Source of the DNA: Alphaproteobacteria bacterium
Lineage (GTDB): Bacteria; Pseudomonadota; Alphaproteobacteria; Micavibrionales; Micavibrionaceae
Direction: 5' to 3'
Length of the DNA: 11,673 bases
NCBI GenBank assembly: GCA_030427765.1
Contig: JAUICS010000017.1
Span: 1 to 11,673, forward strand
The position numbers and the translations under genes were made by a program. A model generated the notes under the pieces. It was not told where the DNA came from. It searched no databases and worked only from the letters and a program-made list of their open reading frames with translations. Below are positions 1-8,103 of the stretch, in pieces. Within the stretch, counting starts at the first letter, position 1, and each line of letters starts with the position of its first letter.

Positions 1-1599
<1,599 letters not shown>

Positions 1600-1621
1600 C
1601 GAAAACACTAAAAACATTAGT

Positions 1622-2518
1622 ATGGCAGAAACCAGTTCACTTGATACTGGTGTAATTGATGACTTAAACATCAAAGATTACATCCAGCTTTTGAAACCAC
1701 GTGTGATGACACTCGTGGTTTTTACTGGTTTTGTCGGTATGTGGCTTGCCCCCGGCTTTTCTGACACACATCCCGTGCTGGCATTCCTGTCGATTTTTGC
1801 ATTGGCGCTCGGTGCCGGTGCGGCGGGCGGTATCAACATGTGGTACGATGCCGATATCGATTCTGTTATGAAACGTACACAAAACCGTCCTATCCCATCC
1901 GGCCGCGTGGATAAGGACAGCGCATTGTTATTCAGCGTTATGTGTTCCGTCACTGCCGTGCTGCTCCTTGGACTGTCAAGTAACTGGCTTGCCGCAGGTA
2001 TATTGGCCTTTGCGAATGTATTTTACTCCGTGTTTTACACAATGATTTTGAAACGCCGTACACCACAAAACATTGTAATTGGCGGCGCCGCCGGTGCATT
2101 TCCACCATTAATCGGCTGGACCGCAATTACAGGATCGGTCGATATCTATCCCCTTATTATGTTTGCCGTCATCTTTTTCTGGACGCCGCCACATTTCTGG
2201 GCACTTAGCCTATATGCCAGCGATGATTATGAACGTGCGAAAGTTCCCATGCTGCCGAATGTTGCCGGAAAACTCGCAACTAAAATCCAGATGCTACTAT
2301 ATACGCTGCTGCTGCTTCCGCTATGTCTATCGCCATATTTCCTTGGGTTTACAGGTATTGTATATACTGCTGGCGCGGCAATATTAAACGGCCTGTTCAT
2401 CCTTAGTGCGATTAAAGTTCTGAATGATGGCACAGACAAACACGCCAAACGCATGTTTGCCTATTCCATATTCTATTTATTCGCGTTATTCATTCTAATG
2501 ATGGTAGGGAGTATCTAA
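1622..2518 (+). CDS. ctaB: Protoheme IX farnesyltransferase (heme O synthase)
   Basis: Inner-membrane UbiA-family prenyltransferase that transfers a farnesyl group to protoheme IX, giving heme O, the precursor of the heme A used by the oxidase encoded just upstream. The 298 residues match the family length. The first Asp-rich motif is N72-x3-D76-x3-D80 followed by KRTQNRPIPSGR (residues 84-95); the second is DDYERAKVPMLP (201-212). WTPPHFWAL (187-195) is typical of CyoE/CtaB. Hydrophobic segments fit about eight or nine membrane helices. The start at 1622 gives a normal N-terminus (LKPRVMTLVVFTG, residues 24-36) but has no clear Shine-Dalgarno, so translation may be coupled to ctaD. The stop codon shares one base with the start of the next small gene. 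Confidence 0.97.
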   Translation: MAETSSLDTGVIDDLNIKDYIQLLKPRVMTLVVFTGFVGMWLAPGFSDTHPVLAFLSIFALALGAGAAGGINMWYDADIDSVMKRTQNRPIPSGRVDKDSALLFSVMCSVTAVLLLGLSSNWLAAGILAFANVFYSVFYTMILKRRTPQNIVIGGAAGAFPPLIGWTAITGSVDIYPLIMFAVIFFWTPPHFWALSLYASDDYERAKVPMLPNVAGKLATKIQMLLYTLLLLPLCLSPYFLGFTGIVYTAGAAILNGLFILSAIKVLNDGTDKHAKRMFAYSIFYLFALFILMMVGSI

Positions 2519-2631
2519 TGGACAGCGACGCACACAAAAAGAACCGTAAACGTAATTTTATTGTCTTGGGCCTTATTTTCTTATGGATTGCTATCATCTG
2601 GGCCGTAACCATGCTGAAGATGTCCGCATAA
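2518..2631 (+). CDS. CoxF-like small one-helix cytochrome oxidase accessory protein
   Basis: A 37-residue gene whose ATG overlaps the ctaB stop by one base (TAATG), indicating translational coupling. The protein has a charged, basic N-terminus (HKKNRKRN, residues 6-13), one membrane helix (about 14-31) and the short C-terminal tail TMLKMSA. Alphaproteobacterial cox clusters commonly carry a tiny protein of this design after ctaB, called CoxF, often ending in a similar T-x-x-KMG-like tail; it is thought to help oxidase assembly. Position, overlap, topology and tail support the assignment. The lack of a distinctive domain keeps it tentative. N-in, C-out topology is predicted from the basic N-terminus. 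Confidence 0.75.
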   Translation: MDSDAHKKNRKRNFIVLGLIFLWIAIIWAVTMLKMSA

Positions 2632-2669
2632 CTCTGGTGCCTCCGCCAAATATATTCCATAAAAAACAG

Positions 2670-2701
2670 ATCACATATTGACCGGCCAATACAGCTGTGA
2701 T
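2670..2701 (+). terminator. Interrupted hairpin after coxF-like gene, possible terminator or mRNA-end structure
   Basis: ATCACA-TATTG, a 6-nt loop, then CAATA, a 4-nt bulge (CAGC) and TGTGAT form an 11-bp stem with one bulge, 39 bases after the small gene's stop. No T-run follows, so it is not a textbook intrinsic terminator. It could stabilise or process the end of the cox mRNA, or be a protein-binding inverted repeat near the next promoter. Confidence 0.35.
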
Positions 2702-2704
2702 TAC

Positions 2705-2733
2705 TTAATTAATATAATAATAAAATTTATAAT
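2705..2733 (+). promoter_or_regulatory. Candidate promoter for the oligoendopeptidase
   Basis: A perfect TATAAT lies at 2728-2733 in a very AT-rich stretch, with a weak -35-like TTAATT at 2705-2710 (17-bp spacer). A second TATAAT is at 2713-2718. Transcription would start near 2740, just before the GAGG ribosome-binding site at 2742-2745, giving a very short leader. AT-richness makes chance matches likely. Confidence 0.35.
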
Positions 2734-2750
2734 ATGACAGTGAGGTTATA

Positions 2751-4628
2751 ATGCCGGTTAATGCAGGCAACGATTTTTCCAGTAATGCATCAAAAAAACA
2801 CAATGAACTTCCACAGTGGGATTTTACAGACTGGTATCCGGACATAGATTCACCCGAATTCGATGCAGATTTTCAAACATTAAGCAGTCTTTGCCAGGAA
2901 TTTTCCGATAAATACAAGGGGAACGTATCCTCACTTGACGCTGCAAGTTTAGCCGCAGCCATTTCTGAAATGAAAGCCATTGGTGCGCTTTCAGGTAAGA
3001 TGTTCACTTATGTACAGCTTAAGAAAGTGCAGGACAGTGAAAAATACGGCCAGGCCTTTGAATCATTCCAAAGTAAAGCATCCCCGATACTCACAACCAT
3101 CATGTTCTTTGAGCACGAGGTCATGGAAATTCCAGACACCACAATAGAGACATTAATTGGCCAATCCGAAGATTTAAAGGCATTCGCCCCATGGCTGGAA
3201 AAAGTACGACAGGATATCCCGCATACCCTGCCATTGAATGTAGAGGAAACATTATCAAAATTACGCCCTGTTTCGGATTGGGTGGCGTTTTATCAGGATG
3301 TGATGGTAGACCTTAAATTCCCATTCGATGGTCAGGAACTTGGTCAGGGCGAAATCATGAACATTATTACGAACGATCCGGACCCTGACAGACGTGCCGG
3401 CGCGCAGGCCGTTTTTGAAGATGTCATGTCACAAAACGTTAAAATATTTGCACGCATTCATAATTCCATCATGCGCCTGAACGGCACGGTGAATTCCGAC
3501 CGCCAATTCGAAAATCCATGGGACTCCAGACATCATAGCAACGGCATTGATCCGGCGATCGTTGATGCGCTAGAGACCAGTGTAAAGGATTCATATGAAC
3601 GCATCGCACATCGCTTTTATGCCTTGAAGGCACGGCTGATGGGTAAAGATCACCTGCCAGTACAGGACCGTAACTTTAATCCGTTTGAAACTACTGACGG
3701 CGCATCAATGTCATGGCAAGACTCGGAAGAGCTTATTTTAGATGCATTTGGCGGGTTTTCTCCTGTTATGGCCGAAACAGCACAAAAATTCTTTGATAAC
3801 GGCTGGATTGATGCGGCCCCTGGAAAAAACAAGCAAGGCGGCGCATTCGCCCATCCTGGCGCGGCAAAGCTTCTAAACCCGATGGTCATGACAAATTTCC
3901 GTGGAACACCGCGATGCGTGGCCACACTCGCACACGAACTCGGTCACGGTATTCACCAATATCTAGCCGCACATAAAGGTGATGCAATTGTAAGTACACC
4001 ACTTACATACGCAGAAACGGCAAGTGTGTTTGGGGAAATGCTGACATTCAAACTGCTTCTTGAAAAAGCATCAAATGATGACCAGAAACGTGCATTACTT
4101 TTCGGCAAGGTGAATGACATGATGAACACCGTCTTTAGACAAATTGCCTTTTATGACTTTGAAAAGCGCAATAATAAAATGTTCAAGGAAACGGGAAAAC
4201 CGTTATCCGTCGAACAATTCCAGCAAAACTGGCTTGAATCTCAACAGGAAAGCTATGGCGATGCCATACCGCTAAATGACAATTACGGGTCCGTATTTGG
4301 TTATATTCCGCACTTTGTCAGAACACCGTTTTACGTGTATGCCTACGCATTTGGCGATGCTTTGGTGAATGCGCTATACGCGGTGTATGAAGAGGGCAAT
4401 GTAAAAGATTTTGAAGAAAAATACACCAGAATGCTCGAAATGGGGGGCACCCTGAAACCGGAAGATTTACAGGATATGTTCGGCATCGATATCAAAGACC
4501 CGGGTTTCTGGAAAAAGGGACTTGATGTTATCGAGGCCATGCTGGATGACCTTGAAAACCTATGTGATCCGTTGTTACAGCCTGAACAGGGCGTTGTCGT
4601 TGCAGCGGCACCGGGACAGAGTAGCTAA
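2751..4628 (+). CDS. M3 family oligoendopeptidase (PepF-like zinc metallopeptidase)
   Basis: Cytoplasmic zinc metallopeptidase that degrades short peptides. The zinc site is HELGH at residues 395-399 (codons from 3933), with the third ligand probably E422 in the following YAETAS segment; this HExxH plus Glu about 25 residues on is the M3 signature. The C-terminal region has the usual family pattern YGDAIPLNDNYG ... YIPHF and YAYAFGDALVNALY (about residues 503-545). The N-terminus has LPQWDFTDWYPDIDSP (residues 21-36), as in proteobacterial PepF-like enzymes. The 625-residue length is normal for this clade, and no signal peptide is seen. GAGG at 2742-2745, five bases before the ATG, supports the start. 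It is separated from the cox genes by 119 bp and probably has its own promoter. Confidence 0.95.
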   Translation: MPVNAGNDFSSNASKKHNELPQWDFTDWYPDIDSPEFDADFQTLSSLCQEFSDKYKGNVSSLDAASLAAAISEMKAIGALSGKMFTYVQLKKVQDSEKYGQAFESFQSKASPILTTIMFFEHEVMEIPDTTIETLIGQSEDLKAFAPWLEKVRQDIPHTLPLNVEETLSKLRPVSDWVAFYQDVMVDLKFPFDGQELGQGEIMNIITNDPDPDRRAGAQAVFEDVMSQNVKIFARIHNSIMRLNGTVNSDRQFENPWDSRHHSNGIDPAIVDALETSVKDSYERIAHRFYALKARLMGKDHLPVQDRNFNPFETTDGASMSWQDSEELILDAFGGFSPVMAETAQKFFDNGWIDAAPGKNKQGGAFAHPGAAKLLNPMVMTNFRGTPRCVATLAHELGHGIHQYLAAHKGDAIVSTPLTYAETASVFGEMLTFKLLLEKASNDDQKRALLFGKVNDMMNTVFRQIAFYDFEKRNNKMFKETGKPLSVEQFQQNWLESQQESYGDAIPLNDNYGSVFGYIPHFVRTPFYVYAYAFGDALVNALYAVYEEGNVKDFEEKYTRMLEMGGTLKPEDLQDMFGIDIKDPGFWKKGLDVIEAMLDDLENLCDPLLQPEQGVVVAAAPGQSS

Positions 4629-4680
4629 ACACGAGCACATAACCAATAAATTTCATATTATATAGAAATCAGCCATCGGC

Positions 4681-4920
4681 ATGAATGCCTGAATAGTGAA
4701 CTGTTTTAGAGCCTCAAAGAAGCGCAGGTCATCATTGAAGACTGGCGGCATCATTATAATCATGTTCGGCCTCATAGTTCACTTGCCTACAAGGCGCCTA
4801 TGCCGATGATGCATGCAAGGGGAGATGTTTGTCCGCACGCTACCCAAACATCTCCCCTTACACCAGAACAACTGTGAACATTACGAACTTAAAACTGGAT
4901 TAAAAAATGGGAGTTGACCA
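4681..4920 (+). mobile_element. Truncated 3' end of an IS3-family element (left copy)
   Basis: Contains the last part of an IS3-family transposase (rve/DDE core C-terminus) and the right end of the element. Reading from 4682, the frame gives DECLNSELF, an amber codon at 4707-4709, then SLKEAQVIIEDWRHHYNHV and RPHSSLAYK, ending at TGA 4875-4877. IS3-family elements end in CA; the CA at 4919-4920 in GTTGACCA is the likely terminus. Everything upstream of 4681, including the catalytic residues and left end, is missing, so it cannot move by itself. It differs from the right copy (8959-9199) by four substitutions and two small indels. Confidence 0.88.
4817..4859 (+). repeat. Perfect 15-bp inverted repeat inside the IS end (left copy)
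   Basis: AAGGGGAGATGTTTG (4817-4831) and CAAACATCTCCCCTT (4845-4859) are perfect inverted complements around a 13-base loop. The structure lies in the final codons of the transposase remnant, just before its stop. No T-run follows, so it is not a standard terminator. It is conserved unchanged in the right copy at 9095-9137. Confidence 0.9.
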
Positions 4921-4921
4921 A

Positions 4922-5233
4922 ATGTATACGCTAATATTCAGTATAGTATGGACGGTATTGGTAACGATTGGAGTTATTGCTTTCCATTTTGAGCATGATA
5001 TGAGCCGCCAGCATATTTTTGTCCAAATCTTTTGTCCCCTCATGCCTTTTGCGGGTTTTTTATTCATTTGGGACAGCCTTCGAAAATATCGTCGATTTAA
5101 GAGCGTACGTGTCGAGAATTCAGATGAAGGAGAGGTTTTTGTCTGGACAGATCTAGACGGCTCAGAAAAAAAAGACACCATAGACCCGCGTATTAAATGG
5201 GATAAAGAGGATCGCGATCTTAGTGATAATTAA
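4922..5233 (+). CDS. Small two-helix membrane protein of unknown function
   Basis: A 103-residue protein with two hydrophobic segments (about residues 3-21 and 32-50), a basic stretch right after the second (RKYRRFK, 54-60) and an acidic soluble tail that includes EVFVWTDLDG (71-80) and DPRIKWDKED (88-97). The basic stretch predicts that the tail is cytoplasmic. An in-frame ATG at 4907 would add five residues, but it lies inside the IS end and has no ribosome-binding site. The ATG at 4922 has GGGAG at 4909-4913 with 8-nt spacing and is preferred. The start codon is two bases after the presumed IS terminus, so the IS end supplies the translation signal. No family recognised; membership of an immunity-type cassette is inferred from neighbours only. 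Confidence 0.7.
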   Translation: MYTLIFSIVWTVLVTIGVIAFHFEHDMSRQHIFVQIFCPLMPFAGFLFIWDSLRKYRRFKSVRVENSDEGEVFVWTDLDGSEKKDTIDPRIKWDKEDRDLSDN

Positions 5234-5234
5234 T

Positions 5235-5555
5235 TTATTCTGGGACAGGCTCTTCTATTATCTCACCCATCGTCTCTTCAAGAACTTTTTGATTATGACC
5301 AAGAGATTTTTTGTAAGCTTTCAACATAAGCTCACTGGCCTCTTCTTGTGTTATTAGTCCATCCTCAGCATCTTTTTAGATTTTTTCTAGGGCTTTATTA
5401 AACTCGGCCTTATTGGCGTCCAGCTCTACTCTTTGTTGCTCCAATATAGGCTCCAATCTTTGTTCTTCGGAAATATAAACATAATAACCTAAACCCAATA
5501 AGAAAAGGCATACAGTGATAAGAGTTGCAGCGCGTTTTAGGTTTAAATGGGACAT
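5235..5555 (-). pseudogene. One-helix / coiled-coil small protein gene interrupted by one nonsense codon
   Basis: On the minus strand an ATG at 5555-5553 opens a frame of 106 codons to a TAA at 5237-5235, broken only by a TAA at 5378-5376. The first part (59 residues) starts MSHLNLKRAATLITVCLFLL, has a membrane helix (about residues 8-28), then a charged helical stretch rich in Glu, Gln and Lys. After the stop the same frame continues KDAEDGLITQEEASELMLKA to EPVPE with matching composition, so a single-base change in an originally 106-residue gene is the simplest explanation. A truncated 59-residue anchored peptide could still be made. Its stop almost abuts the plus-strand membrane gene (5233), so the two converge. 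Family not recognised. Confidence 0.6.
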
Positions 5556-5625
5556 TCTTTTTATCTTATTCCACCTGACAATGTTAGACTAAAACCGTAA
5601 GCTAAATCTATAAAGGAAAAAATCC

Positions 5626-5913
5626 ATGAGCAATCAGGAATGGAAATTTGACCAAACAGAAAATACCGCAGCAATCACAACACCGGGTGTGATGAACGGG
5701 GAAGATATTGTCACTGTTATACATTATTCAGAGGATCACTCCTGGGCTTTTTTATGTGCGAATGCGGATCCTGAAACATCAATTGTCGTAAGCATGAAAG
5801 CGGTGGTCGAAAAACATCCGGATATTCAAGAAATTGCTGAGTTAGAGCCCGGCTATATGCTTAATCGACAAAACGCAGAAGCAGAATGGATCATACAAAA
5901 AGAACCCTTATGA
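5626..5913 (+). CDS. Small cytoplasmic protein, possibly a divergent DUF2185-type (immunity-like) protein
   Basis: A 95-residue acidic soluble protein without signal or membrane segment. AAAGGA at 5612-5617, eight bases before the ATG, is a good ribosome-binding site. Visible features: AAITTPGVMNGE (15-26), DHSWAFLC (37-44), VSMKAVVEKHPDIQEIAEL (55-73), and a C-terminal W88. By eye, the order 'ITT..V..G, charged turn, SW-F, then a helix with P-x-I and a Leu-rich end' follows that of the DUF2185 protein at 7514-7885 (ATDKITVEG, DSGWRF, VNTIANYDKTIIPHL), which would make it a shortened relative. This similarity is weak and only inferred. Its 3' end converges on the LRR gene, seven bases away. 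Confidence 0.72.
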   Translation: MSNQEWKFDQTENTAAITTPGVMNGEDIVTVIHYSEDHSWAFLCANADPETSIVVSMKAVVEKHPDIQEIAELEPGYMLNRQNAEAEWIIQKEPL

Positions 5914-5920
5914 TCAAAAT

Positions 5921-6973
5921 CTATAACTCATCAGCTTGCTTACCGTATTCTTGGGCTAGTTTCCTGAAGACTGTATTTCTTTTATCGCTTCCAAAACCGA
6001 CACACAGTGAAGATACACTCTCGTTTTTTAAGAGAGGAATGTAATCTTCAGGTTGCATGTTCTGGGCTGAGATATGTATGAATTCTTTTAAATTCGGAAC
6101 ATTTTCCAAAGACGAGATATCTCTCAATTCCTTCATTGTCTCAAGAACCAAGCGATTTAAATGCGTTAGTTTCTCCATAGGGGGAAGCGTTTGAACATTT
6201 TTGAGGCATTGTAGAAAAAGCGTCTCAAGGCTTTCCATCAAAGAAACAAAAGAGAGATCGGAGAGCCCACGAATTTGGAAGAGTTCTAAGTTTTTAATTG
6301 TTTTGCACTCTTTTAGAGCAGAAAAATCCTTTATCCCACCAAGATGAATATTAATCTCGGTTAAATTATTCAATGGTTTCAAATAATCCAAATTATTCGT
6401 CGAAATGCCCCGGAGAGACAAGGTTTCAAGTTTGTTTAAAGAGGATAAAACATCAATATTTTTTTGGTGTCCCGATATAATTAATGATTTTAAATTTTCA
6501 AATCGATTCAAATGTTTGAGGTCAGGTTTTTTAGACTTTGTTTCACCCAGACATAAAAATTCAAGATTAGGATTAATATTAGCAAGAACATCAAAGTTAT
6601 CGAGGTTATAAATTCCTATACTCAAGCTTTTCAGGTTTGGAATGCTGGCAATTTTCTCAATATTCGTGGCATTGTGCATGCAGTCTGCAAAAAAATGTTC
6701 GACATGACTCATCACAGGACAAAATTCGAGATCACATATTCTTTCTTTATTAATAAACCCGTACAATCGCAGTGCGACATCCGGCCTGAGCTTAAAGAAA
6801 TATTCGTTCAGTCTTTCCGCAGTTTTTTGTGAAATATTTTCGGTGGTTTGTAATGTTTTAATATTCTTATTATCCGCCAGATTTTTTAAATCTTGCTTAG
6901 AGGGAGTCCCGGAAAAATGAAATCGATCAGGAATGGCAACAACAGGCTCTATTGTTCCCTTTGAAAACAGCAT
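5921..6973 (-). CDS. Leucine-rich repeat protein
   Basis: A 350-residue soluble protein. Residues about 111-315 form roughly nine degenerate repeats of 21-24 residues of the type 'xxNLKxLxLxxxxxxxLxxLxx', for example IPNLKSLSI, FENLKSLII, LNKLETLSL, LNNLTEINI, MESLETLFL, VPNLKEFIH, like the short SDS22-type repeats. The N-terminal 110 residues are non-repetitive and include a Cys/His-bearing stretch (residues 80-100). Bacterial LRR proteins of this kind act by protein binding; no enzymatic motif is visible. GAGGA ends seven bases before the ATG. It lies 45 bp downstream of the SUKH gene on the same strand, so the two probably form an operon; an immunity or antitoxin-like partner role is inferred from that linkage. 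Confidence 0.85.
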   Translation of the reverse strand: MLFSKGTIEPVVAIPDRFHFSGTPSKQDLKNLADNKNIKTLQTTENISQKTAERLNEYFFKLRPDVALRLYGFINKERICDLEFCPVMSHVEHFFADCMHNATNIEKIASIPNLKSLSIGIYNLDNFDVLANINPNLEFLCLGETKSKKPDLKHLNRFENLKSLIISGHQKNIDVLSSLNKLETLSLRGISTNNLDYLKPLNNLTEINIHLGGIKDFSALKECKTIKNLELFQIRGLSDLSFVSLMESLETLFLQCLKNVQTLPPMEKLTHLNRLVLETMKELRDISSLENVPNLKEFIHISAQNMQPEDYIPLLKNESVSSLCVGFGSDKRNTVFRKLAQEYGKQADEL

Positions 6974-7018
6974 ATATTCGTCCTCACTAAATTCATTGCT
7001 CGCAAATGAATATTAAAT

Positions 7019-7414
7019 TTAATCGACAATCAGACAAGAGAAATCGTCTGATACGAAATTCAATTCGCCGGTCGTATGATCGCGCCAATAAATTTGCGGT
7101 CCTATTTGTCCTTCTGGAGAGATTTTGTAAACAAGGAGATCTCCTCCACCGTTATCGCCTATCGCAATTATACTGTCTGGTAAACCGAAGTCATTCTGTT
7201 CTTTTTTGGTTTCATGAACGATGCTATTGCAGGTGCGTACAATATGTTTTCGATCAGAGGTATCGTAAAACGGATAAAGAAAAAATACTTCGCCCTGTAT
7301 CTCTACTTCACCGCCGTTTGAGCGTTGCATTTTGCTGCGAAACGTTTTGGGAAATTTACCGCCCAGTTCTTTTTCTGCAGCTTCAATATATTTCTCATCG
7401 ACCGGAAAAGGCAT
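7019..7414 (-). CDS. SMI1/KNR4 (SUKH) family protein, likely immunity protein
   Basis: A 131-residue SUKH-superfamily protein. It shows the usual family layout: an N-terminal helix with E-x-x-LGGKFPKTFRSKMQRSNGG (residues 16-35), a middle strand region, the IGDNGGGDLLVYKI segment (85-98), GQIGPQIYWRDH (102-113) and a final 'FVSDDFSCLI' helix (120-129). SUKH proteins are a major class of immunity proteins in contact-dependent and other polymorphic-toxin systems, where they bind and neutralise nuclease or other toxin domains; which toxin is met here cannot be told. The ribosome-binding site is weak (AAAGAGA about 10 nt upstream). First gene of the minus-strand pair with the LRR protein and divergent from the DUF2185 gene over 99 bp, where promoters in both directions must lie. 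Confidence 0.88.
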   Translation of the reverse strand: MPFPVDEKYIEAAEKELGGKFPKTFRSKMQRSNGGEVEIQGEVFFLYPFYDTSDRKHIVRTCNSIVHETKKEQNDFGLPDSIIAIGDNGGGDLLVYKISPEGQIGPQIYWRDHTTGELNFVSDDFSCLIVD

Positions 7415-7513
7415 TTAATAAATTCTCTTTAGAAACTTCCTATATTTCAACTATTACTTGTGGTCAGGAATTTCAATATTGCATAAATTAAAGACATACA
7501 TCATATTAAATTC

Positions 7514-7885
7514 ATGATTAAGAATATTAAATTGATTATTAAGAAATTTTTTCCTTCAGCCGAAGAAACCCATCCTCTTGTCGAAAATATGGGAGGATGT
7601 ATTGCAACTGATAAAATAACAGTTGAGGGGCATCCTGTGAGATTTATGTACCGTGAACAACCTGATAACGATATTGATAGTGGCTGGAGGTTCATGAGCG
7701 GGTTGGAATCGGATGAATATATGGATAATCCCGATAATCATGCTGTTTACGATGTAAATACAATTGCAAATTATGATAAGACAATAATTCCACACTTAAA
7801 TGCACCTATAAATAGCGCATTTGAAAAAGTGCCGGGCGCAAAAGATTTTTCAGAAGTTTTTGATTATTCTCCTCCCAATGATTAA
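7514..7885 (+). CDS. DUF2185 domain protein (Imm33-like immunity family)
   Basis: A 123-residue protein. The core carries strong DUF2185 signatures: GGCIATDKI (27-35), RFMYREQPDNDIDSGWRF (43-60), a DEYMDNPDN segment (67-75), YDVNTIANYD (79-88), IIPHL (91-95) and SAFEK (101-105). Members are small cytoplasmic proteins, often found in immunity-gene arrays of polymorphic-toxin loci, and the fold is associated with the Imm33-type immunity class; biochemical role unknown. The ATG at 7514 has no obvious Shine-Dalgarno; a later ATG at 7589 (MGGCIATD) would retain the core, but the N-terminal extension is open and of plausible composition. Divergent from the SUKH gene. Confidence 0.88.
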   Translation: MIKNIKLIIKKFFPSAEETHPLVENMGGCIATDKITVEGHPVRFMYREQPDNDIDSGWRFMSGLESDEYMDNPDNHAVYDVNTIANYDKTIIPHLNAPINSAFEKVPGAKDFSEVFDYSPPND

Positions 7886-8103
7886 CTGTGCTTATTAGCC
7901 TTGAAGATATTTATTATCCTCAGACTTTGGGTAACAAAAACCTGATCAATATATTTAAGAAAACAATCTGGAGAATCATTAGTAATTAGAAATTTTTTTC
8001 TATTAGGATAGAAAATATCAAATTCTGTCTTGATATACATGTGCTTGTCTACAGATTAAGTAAACTCACTTATGATAACTCTTTAATTTATTTTGATATT
8101 ATT

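Larger units (their letters stand above)
4681..4923 (+). repeat. Direct repeat, left copy (about 98% identical to 8959-9202)
   Basis: Starts at ATGAATGCCTG and ends at GACCAAAT, matching 8959-9202 in the same orientation. Differences: A/G at 4695/8973, G/C at 4794/9072, a T plus A-run difference after GAACT, one base in the next A-run, and GGGAG versus GGGGG near the end. The repeat spacing is 4278 bp at the left edge, so homologous recombination between the copies would remove the whole island. Confidence 0.95.

Noticed and set aside
4645..4670. ATTTC/GAAAT hairpin after the peptidase stop as a terminator
   Set aside because: Only a 5-bp AT-rich stem with a long loop and no T-run; within chance expectation for this composition.
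4817..4859. Inverted repeat as an intrinsic terminator
   Set aside because: No T-run follows the stem and it overlaps coding sequence of the transposase remnant; recorded as an inverted repeat only.
4907..4921. Upstream ATG at 4907 as start of the two-helix membrane protein
   Set aside because: It lies within the IS end, is part of a sequence shared with the other copy, and has no ribosome-binding site; the ATG at 4922 has GGGAG at good spacing.
7006..7491. 161-residue plus-strand open frame
   Set aside because: It is antisense to the well-supported SUKH gene and its translation has no domain-like pattern and unusual composition.
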